A DNA stretch of 64,000 nt from Syncephalis plumigaleata (taxonomy: Eukaryota > Zoopagomycota > Zoopagomycetes > Zoopagales > Piptocephalidaceae). The notes beneath the pieces are model-generated. The model saw only the letters and a program-made list of their open reading frames with translations. It searched no databases and was not told where the DNA came from. Of the stretch, positions 1-10,475 are shown one piece after another. How positions within the stretch are numbered: position 1 is the first letter of the stretch; each line of letters starts with the position of its first letter. Location of the stretch: the NCBI GenBank assembly GCA_025201365.1, contig JAIXMF010000021.1:248001-312000 (forward strand), read 5' to 3'. Both the position numbers and the translations under genes were made by a program.

Positions 1-1250
1 TAGATGTTCCTCGAACGTCCGTCCATAAACGATAATATCGTCCAGGTACACGATGCAGGTACGCCATTTCAATCCAGCCAGCACTTCGTTCATAAGACGT
101 TGGAACGTAGCTGGTGCATTGCAAAGTCCAAAAGGCATGACTTTGAATTGATATAGACCATCGTGTGTAATAAAAGCAGTCTTTTCTCTATCTTTAACGT
201 TCATTTTGACTTGCCAATAACCTGAAGCTAAATCTAACGTAGTAAACCAACGAGCGCCAGACAGCATGTCCAAGGCGTCATCTACTCGCGTAGTAGGATA
301 AGAATCCTTCTTGGTTACTTCGTTAAGCCTACGGTAATCTACACAAAATCGTGCGCCTCCATCCTTCTTACCAACAAGAACAACAGGGGAAGACCAAGGG
401 CTGAAAGAGCGTTCAATGATTCCGTTTTTGAGCATATCATTAACAGAATTGGTGATAATCTCGCGTTGACGATGAGCTACGCGATATGGCGGTGAGTTGA
501 TGGGTCTACTGTCGCCAGTATTAATGAAGTGTTGTATACTAGTAGTTGCACCAGGATTATTAGGATTATCTGCAAATAGATCCGTAAATTCCCGTAGCAA
601 CTTGTCGAGAAGGTACTTGCGTTCCGATTCGACCAGTTCAACATGTGGAGACTGAGATACTGCCGCAGAAATAAGGGCTGTAGGAGTCTCTTCGTTGAGT
701 TGGGGCTGAATAGCATCATAGCATTGTTGTAGCTTCCTGCTAAGCCGACTATTGCGAATGCGTTTCTCAGCAACGGCAACAAAGTGTATACCGTGCGAGT
801 GGGTTGACATTTTCATAGGTAAGGAATGATTGCCGACTGTCAACGTGCCAGCAGCGCAATCTATGGTGGCGCTAGCATCGGTTAACCAATCCATACCTAA
901 TAGGAGATCATATGGAGATGCATGAAGTATGATCGCTTCGACTTGACGTTCCACATCAGCAACTTGCACTTGTACTTGACAGTATCCGCAAGTGTGAGCG
1001 TGTCGTCCATCTGCTAGCTTAACAAACGAGTTCCGATTCGGTCCAACCTTTATGCCTAGACGTGAGCATAAGGCGCTAGAGATTACCGTTTGTTGGGCTC
1101 CTGTGTCCACTAGCATAGTTGTTGCGTGTCCGTTCACAAAACCGGCCTGTAAGAGTGCGTTAGCGGTAACAGCACCTATCACGGCATCTGGTTGTGATAA
1201 GGGATTTGCTAGAAGGGGGGTGCCAATACCCTCAATCATCGGCACCCGGT
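1..1250 (-). CDS. Retrotransposon Pol: protease and reverse transcriptase part
   Basis: The minus strand encodes a retropepsin active site VDTGA at about 1096-1110 and a reverse transcriptase. The RT shows the FGLCNAPATFQRLMNEVL block near 85-140 and the catalytic YLDD at about 36-47. These belong to the Ty3/gypsy family, where Pol follows Gag and is commonly made by read-through or frameshifting. The part downstream of the RT palm lies outside the window. It is an element gene, not a host gene. Confidence 0.93.
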
Positions 1251-2687
1251 TTAGTTTTCCGACGGCTGAGCAGCCTCAGGCAATTTGCCAGTGACTGACT
1301 CACGAGCCGCAGATAACTTAAGACACTTATAGGCGGCGTGTCCTGGATCGTCACAGAGAGCACAAGGATGGCGCGGCGCAGAAGGTGGCTTCTCCTTGCG
1401 TCGTGGACGTTGTCGTCGGTCGTCATATTGCTTCTGTGTCGATCGGGTGTTAGAAGGGATAGAATCATCTTCTTGTACGGCAGCTACGAACTTTGGTTTA
1501 ACAGGCGTTGATGACTGGGTAAGTAGTTTGTCGATACTCTTTCCGCGTGATCGTAATTCCTCGAGTGATGAAATCAGATATAATTTGAGTAGATCACGAG
1601 TAGATTCATCGGCGTTGACCTTGAAGTAGTACCAAATCGTTTCGTCGCTGACTTTGGCGCGTATTCCGTTCATCTCGATGCGATCGGCATAGTCGAGGAG
1701 AGATTCCTTCGGACGCTTGCGAGTAGAATGGAACGTAGCTAACACTCCTTCTTTAGGATCTTCTTGATACCAATGACCTCGTATACTAGTTACAAGTTCA
1801 TCATAGAGACCAGGTTTAAACGAAGCTAACTGTTTCGTAGCGCGAGCACACCATACCTTTTCATGCTGTCGTAAACCATATATTAATGCACAGCATTGAT
1901 CCTTTTCGGACCATGGAGACATATCTGCGACAAGGGTGAATTCGTCTAACCATTCCAAAGGGTCATCCTTCTCGTTCAGTATGGGTATCTCCATCTTTGG
2001 TGCGTAGGAATGACGATACGACGGTGGTAATATAGGGAGTTCAACATCGTCATGATCTGATTCATCATCTGGCGTCATCACGCTTTCACGACGAACAGGG
2101 CGACGAATCTGGATAGTTGGAGATGGTGTGTGATCGTTCTGCGAAGGTAAGCGATATGGAACATGAGCAGTACCAGGTGTTTCGACGATAGGTTGTGAGG
2201 GCGGATCAGGGCGAGTTATGCCAAGCGTAATGATCATTTGCTCAGCTAACGCTACAGCCTGTGTCTGCGTCAACCTGTGTTGTTGGTTGACTACGTAATC
2301 CATAAACATAGCAACTGCATTTGGAGACTGGTCATCCTGTGTACTAATAGCTTGTTGTACAGCAGCGAACGGATTATTCGGATCAGTAGGAAGTGTGACG
2401 TCTTCGGCGGTTGGCGTAGGGACGGTCTCGACGGCCTGTTCCGGAGGGATAGTAGTGGGAGCGGTCCTAACAGCCTGTGGGTGGAGAACAGTAGTGGCAA
2501 CGGCTTGAGATACCGCTGCGGTAGGCTGAGGATCGGTCGTCACTGGAGGGTCGCCTTCGACTGGGGAAGTCGGCACAGGCGCCTCAGATTCTTCCTCGGC
2601 GGGAACAGCCGGAGCGTTGGATGGGCCTGCAGCTTCGTCCTCGCGCTGGGCCGACGCACGTGTATATATGGGTGTCATTATGTGCAA
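1251..2687 (-). CDS. Retrotransposon Gag-like protein with zinc knuckle
   Basis: This open frame of 478 codons begins about 215 bases inside the LTR. The first ~200 residues are Pro/Thr/Ala-rich and disordered. A central capsid-like part follows (EWLDEF near residue 240, then several W/Y/L-rich helices). The C-terminus is basic and carries one CX2CX4HX4C zinc knuckle (CALCDDPGHAAYKC). This is the usual build of Gag in Ty3/gypsy elements, where it packages element RNA. Nested smaller frames on either strand are shadows. Confidence 0.9.
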   Translation of the reverse strand: MHIMTPIYTRASAQREDEAAGPSNAPAVPAEEESEAPVPTSPVEGDPPVTTDPQPTAAVSQAVATTVLHPQAVRTAPTTIPPEQAVETVPTPTAEDVTLPTDPNNPFAAVQQAISTQDDQSPNAVAMFMDYVVNQQHRLTQTQAVALAEQMIITLGITRPDPPSQPIVETPGTAHVPYRLPSQNDHTPSPTIQIRRPVRRESVMTPDDESDHDDVELPILPPSYRHSYAPKMEIPILNEKDDPLEWLDEFTLVADMSPWSEKDQCCALIYGLRQHEKVWCARATKQLASFKPGLYDELVTSIRGHWYQEDPKEGVLATFHSTRKRPKESLLDYADRIEMNGIRAKVSDETIWYYFKVNADESTRDLLKLYLISSLEELRSRGKSIDKLLTQSSTPVKPKFVAAVQEDDSIPSNTRSTQKQYDDRRQRPRRKEKPPSAPRHPCALCDDPGHAAYKCLKLSAARESVTGKLPEAAQPSEN

Positions 2688-2885
2688 TGATCGTAAGATA
2701 AGGTGAAATAAATAGGAAATAATAGAACGTAAGGGAAATGGGAGTAATAACGTAGAATGTAAAAATCGTTAACGTAATATGTGATAGGAAGGGTAGAGAG
2801 CGGGATTCGTGTCCTACAAGATTAGTGAAATGTGGTTGGGCACCGAACGCGCTTGCTACTAGAAGGTAAGTTTTCGCTTCACGCG

Positions 2886-2901
2886 CCCGGGTTCTCCACC
2901 A
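2886..2901 (-). other. Retrotransposon primer-binding site
   Basis: Two bases inside the LTR the minus strand reads TGGTGGAGAACCCGGG. This starts with TGG, the complement of the CCA end of a tRNA, and sits where the minus-strand primer site of an LTR element is expected. I could not assign the tRNA species. Confidence 0.7.
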
Positions 2902-2903
2902 GT

Positions 2904-3202
2904 TGTCACGGCCCTATCTGGTAGGGGGCACGATAGGGGCCGGACAAGGGATTCCAGAAAGTGACGTGCAACAACCTCAGTTAGCTGCAGTGGCTCACTG
3001 TTGGAATGTATAGACAAATAAAACACTTTAACACGGTTAATACTTGTAAGACACTTGGAGCACAGTAGTGTAGAGATAAAAGATAGAATTGTTCGTCTTT
3101 ATTAAAATTTGCTTTTGCGTTTGCTTTTTCTTCTCTCGACGCTGAACGTGTAGCTATCCTATTCTGGACCGCTAAGCCACGAGGTCAAGATATGGCGCCA
3201 CA
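2904..3202 (-). repeat. LTR of the Ty3/gypsy element (about 299 bp)
   Basis: On the minus strand the repeat begins TGTGGCGCC and ends GGCCGTGACA, so it has the usual TG...CA ends with a 3-bp inverted TGT/ACA. It is followed on the inner side by the primer-binding site. The partner LTR would lie left of the window. On the outer side the sequence CTAAC follows at once; it may be the target duplication, but the other junction is not visible. Confidence 0.8.
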
Positions 3203-3225
3203 CTAACTATAACCTTATTATATAG

Positions 3226-3641
3226 TCAATTGGAACCTATACGCGAGGTACGACAACGATTCCCGCAATTGGAGTCACTCAAGGAAATTGGTACATTTAC
3301 CAATATACGTAAACTACATTGTTGGGAAGATCACGAACTAGCCTTGGATCATACTACGGTAAGAGCGAGAAAGAGCGAGATGTAATAGCTTACATTGTGA
3401 TTAATGGATATCCATTCATTAATAATAGTTTGCTTTCGGCCATGCCTACGAGATTGAAGTGGAGACTGACACACCTGAAATGCTGAAAGAGAAATTGTAA
3501 GTAACAATCAGTTCATTGCTAATACTACATGCTAATATTAATAACTATTGTAATAGACTGGCTCTACTTAAACAACATCAAATTGAGCATACTGATAGTA
3601 CGAGCAATAAGTTTGCTATTATGATGCGCAATTCTCTTTAA
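3226..3641 (+). CDS. CYTH-domain (triphosphate tunnel enzyme) protein, last three exons
   Basis: Exons 3226-3358, 3429-3496 and 3557-3641 join in frame and end in TAA. They encode ...FTNIRKLHCWEDHELALDHT, then FAFGHAYEIEVETDTPEML, then SNKFAIMMRNSL. This matches the C-terminal half of CYTH proteins such as plant triphosphate tunnel metalloenzymes: an N-x-R-x-x-x-x-W strand, an FG-x-x-YEIE strand and a final SKFA-type strand. The family hydrolyses inorganic triphosphate or related organic triphosphates in a beta-tunnel. Upstream exons are not in the window; the retrotransposon LTR ends 23 bases before this exon, just before a CTAAC branch-site-like sequence. Confidence 0.78.
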
Positions 3642-3802
3642 TTTATTTGTTAAGCCATACTGCTTATTACGAATAAATAATGAATTGCACATAATCGATT
3701 GAACTAATGGTTATTGAAATAAATAGTTAACAAAACATGCTCCTAGTCTAATATTAGTCAAGTATCTGCTAATGACAAACAATAATAATAATAATCGTAA
3801 TC

Positions 3803-5199
3803 CTATACTGGATACACATCCACGTCATCATAACCTTCATAGCCTTCATAACCTTCGTAATCTTCGTAATAGTCATCGTAGTCATAATCATCATCACTGT
3901 AGATGGTAAGTGCCTCCATTACTCGCCAGGCATCTTCATCCCATGGTGACACACCTTGTGCGAGTAGTTCCATCACTTCATCAGCCGTGAATCCACACAT
4001 GCCTCTCTCTTCATTCTCACAAATTGTCGGGTCGGCCTCCGCGTCTATCGTGGTAGTGGGCAATCCATTCTCATCCCCTTCAACTTGTCCTCTACTATAT
4101 CCATGATTGTATATAGCAGCGTCAATACCCGCATGATCCGTAAAGAACACGGTATCCTGTTGATGCTGATTGATGCCCCTTGTCTCCAAATCATGTTGGA
4201 ATCGACATCGATCTAACCAGCGACATCGTCCACTACTGGCCCAGTAACGACAAGTGGCGCGTGACGTACCTGCATCGGATGTATTGGCACGTCGTCGTTG
4301 TGTTAGTGGTGGGTTAGAAGCATGAGAAGGAGGAGATGTTGCTGTATCATTCTGTTCTAATTCACCATTACTCCTAGATACTAATCCATCTGGTTGTAAT
4401 AAACCATTGGGAGTATCAACTGCTGTAGTACTTGTTGCCGTGTCATGTCCATCATCATCATCATCATTATCATTATCATCATCATTATCATCATTATCAC
4501 TCTCTGATAATAATGTACCATTCTCTGATAGTAAATCACTATCATAATGAGAATACTCATCAGATGATTTTGTATTCGTATTTAACACTTTATCCTCTTC
4601 ATTTGATGCATGTTCAAGTGCTAATAATGCATCAGCTGTCAAATGTTGATAACGACATTGTTCACCCCATGGACAATCACCAGAACTAATCCAATATCGA
4701 CAAGGAATAGGTAATTGATAAGTAGTGGAGTTGACATCACTAGATCGTCGATGTGTATTCGTGGATTTATCTGTACTCGTTGTTGTATTCATGTGTCGAA
4801 ATCGACATTCCGTACCATATCGACAATTACCACGCTGATAGAATATACAAATATCCGATCGATTTGTATGATCATTCGATGTCGTTGCAGTTGATGTTGT
4901 GGCAGTTGCAGGTAAAGGAAATCGTCTTCGACTCATCGTAGTAAAAGATGATTCAGTAGGTGGCGATGAAGAAGCCTCTAACCAATCTAGAAATAGATAA
5001 ACATATATATATATAAGTAAAATAAACCAAATCTACTATTGTATAGTGTATTACCGTGTTCTAATGGTGATCTATTACGTTCATGAAGAAGGGTAACCGC
5101 GTCATTAACCATATGTTCATACTCTTCCAAATCACTATCTTCACACTCGTTGAGTACACCACGTTTACTAGTGGCAGACAACTCCTCAGTAGCTGTCAT
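3803..5199 (-). CDS. CCCH zinc-finger protein with three fingers
   Basis: Two exons, 5055-5199 and 3803-4986, join in frame (EHDWLEAS across the junction). Three C-x-C-C-H fingers are visible: CIFYQRGNCRYGTECRFRH, CRYWISSGDCPWGEQCRYQH and CRYWASSGRCRWLDRCRFQH. The first two lie close together and the third about 130 residues later. Acidic, low-complexity Asp/Asn-rich linkers separate them, and the C-terminus is a Tyr/Asp/Gly-rich acidic tail (EDYEGYEGYEGYDD). CCCH fingers of this type bind RNA or act in makorin-like proteins, but I see no RING. An upstream in-frame ATG at 5277 would add a hydrophobic leader, which does not suit this family, so 5199 is preferred. Confidence 0.8.
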
Positions 5200-5450
5200 A
5201 TCTAGACTTGTACTAGTTGACGATAAACCAAATGAAATAGTAAGTACAGCAATGAAGTAAAAGCAGCTAGTAAGCAATAAGAAGAAATATAGAAAATATT
5301 TTTAGTCAAAAAATGAATAAAACTTTGAGAGTTGTCGAATTAAAACGAGTAACTTGATGTCATCATTGTATATCGTTCTTTCATAATCCTTATTTCCTCC
5401 TCCTCTCATTCCTCATCACTTTCACTCCTTAGTACTTGCTATTAACTACG

Positions 5451-8400
5451 ATGGAGCTATATACACCCATACAGGCAAGTATAACAGTTAATATGTAATA
5501 GTATACATAGGAATACATAGTAACCGTGTCAATATCCTATTGTAATCGTATCAAATAGGTAATGCCACTACTTACTAGTGGTGAGATATCGCTGGATGGT
5601 GCTCGACCTTGGGTAAGCGTTGTTGTGTATCTGTGATATTGCTAAACGACTAATAGATTGTATATGTTTGTGTTTGTACTTGTATTTAGCGTATGAATCT
5701 AATGGCTTGTAGTAAACGTTTAAAAAGTACATTCTTTATAGGTGAGTATGGCAGTATATCAATAGGATAGGATAGACATCTAAACATTAGGATATAGCTG
5801 TTCATAATGAGATTCATGTCTATAAGCTGCCTCAGTTATCGGCCTATTCTCGCGATGATACACCGCAACTACAACGACAATCGACATTGCGTATTAATCC
5901 ATCAGATACTACATCATCATCATCAACATCAACGAATACAGAGGTAAGTTATCATATTCGCTATTAGTAAATCATCTACTCGATACTAATGTCAATCATA
6001 TGATAATCAATATAGTTACAAACGATCAATGCCATTCATATAGGAGAAGTGGGACCGGAAGAGATGCTGGTGGCAGTCGATGAATTCGGATGTGTTACTG
6101 CTTGGTTTACCGCTGCATTGGAGCATCCGCCTATTCGATTGGAGTAAGCACATTGCTGTCGTTCATTAAAACGTGTGTTTATATTTAGATTGAGATAGAG
6201 CACGAGAGTCTGCCTGGGGTATTGCCACACAGGGACCTGCTTATTTATTGGCAGTCAGTGCCAATTCACATCATGTCATTGTGTGGGATCTTCATGATTA
6301 TTTCGTTGAACCTGAACCGCAACACAAGCCATCATGGGATACCACAAGGCGTATCATTAGAGGATCAACCTGGATAGACACCAAGGAGAGGCTACGCGAA
6401 CAAAGAAATACTACGGGATTTTTGCCTCGAAGAACTACGATACGATCAGTGGAGGCACCCTTGGGAGAGGGATGTAAGCAGCGCGAGTTCATAGGTCATA
6501 CCCATAATGTACCTGGTGTATCCATGTCTGCGTGTGGTCGATGGTTGGCATCGTGCAGTATAGATGGCACGGTTCGTGTATGGCGTCTATACGATGGACA
6601 ATGTATTATGCAACGTCGTTTCGGATCAGATTGGTAAGCAAGTATTAGTAGCATATTATTAGATACTTACATGAGTAATAATAATGATTAGGGGCTGGTC
6701 TGTACAATTCGTGCAACCTGGACAGTTTAAACACATACCACCATCAGTATGTGATCCATCGAGCATACTACAGAATTCTGCTTCCTCTTCTTCACGTGAT
6801 GATGCTATACGGTCTTTAGCGGTACGTGACTGGGGAGAATGGTTATCCGGTGAGACTACGGCAGTATCTCGCGAACAATTAGTCGAGGCGCTTTTACGTT
6901 ATATCGAAGCGAATCTGGAAGAGGATACACGTACAGGACAAGGTGTGGAATCAGCGGATAATGCCGGTGCTGATGCTCGAGACACGGTGCAGGAAGGATC
7001 CACGACAGGAAGTGACGATAGTAACATGCAAGAGGCACACGCATTAACTCAAGACGAAGAGGAGAACATCTATGATGATAGATCGATGCTAAGCGATGAC
7101 AATATGCAGCATGAAGATAATCATGAAAGTGATACCGAGTCATCATCATTGCTACCAGCACAACCACAACCACATACAGATCCAAGATGGCCTAGAGATG
7201 CATGGCCAATAGAGCGACATTCATCGGAGGATGCACGGGCTAGCTACTGGATACCTACGAGTATACGTGAAAGTGTACCAGAAAGAGATACCGCATCTGA
7301 TACTGATTCAATAAGTGATTATCCTACATTTGGTGAAGAGAATGAAGATGAAGCGGATACTGATTGGCAAGGTGATCCGTATACCATCGATGGATGGCTT
7401 TATAATACGGTGACACCCTCGTCTACGATACCCAACATGGCGGATGACACGGATCAACAAGAGATATTGCAATGGGCCGAGGTATCAGATGCGCCGTCTA
7501 ATCCATTACGTCGACCACCACGTAGTACCTCGTCTACATCTGCCTATAACGTATTATCACCATTACAAGCACGTCTACTACCATTGATTAGTCAGAATAT
7601 TAATTTGGAGCGTGGTCTCATTCCATTACCGCGTGACATGGATGAAATGTCAGAAGTGGACACGACAGCCGCTACCATTTACTCTGAGGATCGTAACACA
7701 CTGATCGGTACAGATGATGGCAATAGTAGTGTGGCAGCTGATGATGATCTATTCCCGAGTAGTAATAACTACAGCAACACGCGTATTAGTGTAGGTATCG
7801 GTGGAGATGGTGCACGTAATCAAGGCGTTGTAACATTTTCACTTCGACCAGGAAGTAGTGCTACTACTACTACTAATAATAATGAACAAGATGAAGGAAA
7901 TACAATGTCACTACCACATCCACCACCTTCGTCATCATCAGCATCATCATCGATATTCGGTTGGCATTTTGGATCGAATAGACCGAGATTTGACTCATCG
8001 ATTAGTGTAAAGTCAACTGGATCTACCACGGCCATGACGGAATCCCTACCCAATGAACTAGATCGCGGTATTCTCTTATTGACCACTGGATCGGATGCCT
8101 ATTTATTGGATGTGGAGGCGGATCTCGAGCAACTCGATCATTATCGACGAGTAGTGGCACGAGCCGATGTACGAGTCAGTCGACTACTTAATCCATTCGA
8201 TCGTTTGAATATGACACAGGTAAGTGAGATGTAGTAGTTATTAGTGTAATAAGAAGGGTAATATAACATTTCATGACTACTATTATTATAATACGTGTAG
8301 TGGATACCCGAGTTGAATTTAGCGGTTATTGCCAGTCAAAAGGGAAGGATTGCCCTAATGCGACTTGTACGGTAAGTGATAGTGATAGTGATAGTGATAA

Positions 8401-8767
8401 TAGTGATACTAATGTCTATGTGATAGATTGTGTAATCTAAATAACGAGGACCGATATGTACTACATAGCGAGTGTTATTTACCGGCATTTGTCGATATGC
8501 CATCAGTACCATTGCTAGGTAAGTAGCATGGATAATACATTTGTTTGATAATGACATATACATATATATATTATAGGGTTTTTCATTACTCGTAATCCAT
8601 TATCACATCATGATACAAAGGCAAAACAAGATGGTGAATTGATTGATACTACACCATTCAGTTATTATATTTACATTCTCTATTATGATGGATCATTATT
8701 GGCATATGAGTTGTGTCGTAATGAGAATGCGACTAATCCTGTTAATGCTAGTCAACGTATACTCTAA
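5451..8767 (+). CDS. CRT10-like WD40 protein
   Basis: Ten exons (5451-5474, 5559-5612, 5690-5741, 5798-5943, 6016-6143, 6199-6633, 6692-8219, 8301-8371, 8427-8518, 8577-8767) join to 907 codons with no frame break. Recognisable blocks are EEMLVAVDEFGCVTAWFT, ESAWGIATQGPAYLLAVSAN, a WD repeat GHTHNVPGVSMSACGRWLAS...VRVW and GWSVQFV. This order matches fungal CRT10, a regulator of ribonucleotide reductase genes in yeast. Between about residues 290 and 780 is a long acidic, Ser/Thr-rich disordered insertion. The C-terminus returns to short beta-strand repeats ending at SQRIL. The first intron uses a GC donor (gcaagt). The role is by homology to the family only. Confidence 0.72.
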
Positions 8768-8957
8768 CTTGTATGTAAATAGAGAGGATACACGATGACT
8801 GGAGGATGTCGTTACTTCATACATATATTGATTGTTATGCATGTATTATTATATCGCTTATTGTTTTTTTTGTAAATACAATTAACGTATTCGTTTTTTC
8901 TTGTCAATATTTACTGAATACATATATACATATATAATATTGATTAATTTATTACGT

Positions 8958-9671
8958 TCAACTATTTACAACGGGTGGTTTGCCTGAATACGTAGCCGGT
9001 TGCTCTCGTTTCACCGTACATTTACCATCGTTTGTCAAGTAGGTACCGGTAATGGAAAGATCGAGGATGCCATTAATCATATAGATCGTGCTTTGACCCT
9101 TCTTAATGGGTTGCGGATTAATAGGGATACAATTAATGGTGTAGCCAGATTGTGTTCGTCGAATGAATATAGTTTTCTCCTTGAGATCTTTCGTTATATA
9201 TCTAGTTTTAAATTCACGCTGCTCGCCAATCTCGAAATTCCTTAGATCGACAAACTCCGGTGTTACGTGGTAGGTGTAGAACCACTCGCGTTTTCGCTTC
9301 TCCTCCTTGGTGAGTGCGCCTAGCGTAAACCATGTTGACGAGGAGGCGATACTATTTTGCGGGATGAACGCCGTGCTTACACCGCCCATCCAAACGTCAT
9401 CCAAATGACTTGCGTCTAGCACGTTCATTAAGGCTTGACTAAAAACAGACGCTTGCGGTATACTGGCAATATGGCCCAATAGCCAGTCGTACTGTTTGGC
9501 ATACTCTAGTATGGTTGGTTGCTGTCTACTAGTAGGATTTACAGGTGATGTAGTGGCAGTTCCAGTATTGACCGGGCTTGCAAACGCGTTTACCGTGTAC
9601 TCCGGTTGAACGAGTATTACAGATGTACATACGAGACTTAGAAGACTGGCGACAATTGTTGTTCGTAGCAT
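8958..9671 (-). CDS. Secreted FAS1 (fasciclin)-like protein
   Basis: Single-exon frame of about 237 codons from ATG 9671; an in-frame ATG at 9698 adds nine residues. The start MLRTTIVASLLSLVCTSVIL is a clear signal peptide. The body follows FAS1 order: TILEYAKQYDWL helix, H1-like STAFIPQNSI, the YHVTPEF motif after a charged helix, and a terminal INCIPI...INGILDL block like the NG-x-x-H-x-I-x-x-x-L strand of fasciclin domains. FAS1 proteins are extracellular adhesion or wall proteins. Similarity is motif-level and weak in the second half, so the family call is moderate. The gene is convergent with the CRT10-like gene, 190 bases away. Confidence 0.5.
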   Translation of the reverse strand: MLRTTIVASLLSLVCTSVILVQPEYTVNAFASPVNTGTATTSPVNPTSRQQPTILEYAKQYDWLLGHIASIPQASVFSQALMNVLDASHLDDVWMGGVSTAFIPQNSIASSSTWFTLGALTKEEKRKREWFYTYHVTPEFVDLRNFEIGEQREFKTRYITKDLKEKTIFIRRTQSGYTINCIPINPQPIKKGQSTIYMINGILDLSITGTYLTNDGKCTVKREQPATYSGKPPVVNS

Positions 9672-9699
9672 GATTGACGATAGATGATGCGGTGGCAAT

Positions 9700-10475
9700 A
9701 ACTAAAGGGAATAAAGCCGTTGATACACTACTAACCGGTGGATACACAATGCTGAAAATGCTAAATGCTTCAGAAATGAAAAATAAAGAAAAGAATGCAG
9801 TAAAGAAGGGATGCTAAAGTGACAATGGCACGGTTATACGATAGCATGTTAATCCTTTATACGATAGGAACACAGGCCGAGCAGTGTACACGCTGCATCA
9901 TAGGCCTTTGTAATATGGACTAGACAAAGCATCACATACTACGTGGTACAATTTAGAATGCGAGATGGGTTTACAACATTTACTCAGTTAATAACACGAC
10001 AATACTACGTTTCAACGGTGCAATACGTCATTCATGGGCAGATATCGTGCCATTCAGAGGATGTAACGATGTCACGCCTATTTCATATCAAGTGCATTAA
10101 GCTAGCCTCAAGACAAAGAACATGACCATCATAGGCTTTGTAGTTGTGCCATTGCTGATATCGGGACAAAGGCGTAAATGCTGCCCATCTTTACTGCTAT
10201 AATTGTAAAAAGAAGCCAAAAGCGAGAAGATAAAAGAAAAGCAATGAGCATAGAATAATGCCTTAGTCGATATTATATGAATATGAATATATATTTTTGC
10301 TAGTATATAAATGCTTATGTGCCATCTAATGAGTTACATGTAATGATAATACTACACGAGTAGAACGGCATTACTCAATAAAAATAGGTTGTCGAAATAA
10401 ACAATTGCAGCAAGATTAGCTTTTAATATGCATATACACATAAGCATGTAGACATTAGATGTAAATAGATGTTAG
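9700..10475. other. Intergenic, no gene seen
   Basis: About 770 bases between the FAS1-like gene start and the end of the Msp1-type gene. Short frames here have no family features, no splice-site pattern and no tRNA-like T-loop. It probably holds the promoter of the FAS1-like gene and the 3' region of its neighbour. Confidence 0.5.

Larger units (their letters stand above)
1..3202 (-). mobile_element. Ty3/gypsy LTR retrotransposon, 5' portion, cut by window edge
   Basis: The minus strand reads, in order, an LTR, a primer-binding site, a Gag frame with a zinc knuckle, an aspartic protease (DTGA) and a reverse transcriptase with YLDD. That order and those motifs define a Ty3/gypsy element. The window ends inside the reverse transcriptase, so RNase H, integrase and the second LTR are not visible. 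The long open gag frame suggests a fairly young insertion, but with one LTR visible age cannot be judged from LTR divergence. It lies antisense to, and directly against, the CYTH gene that begins at 3226. Confidence 0.95.
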
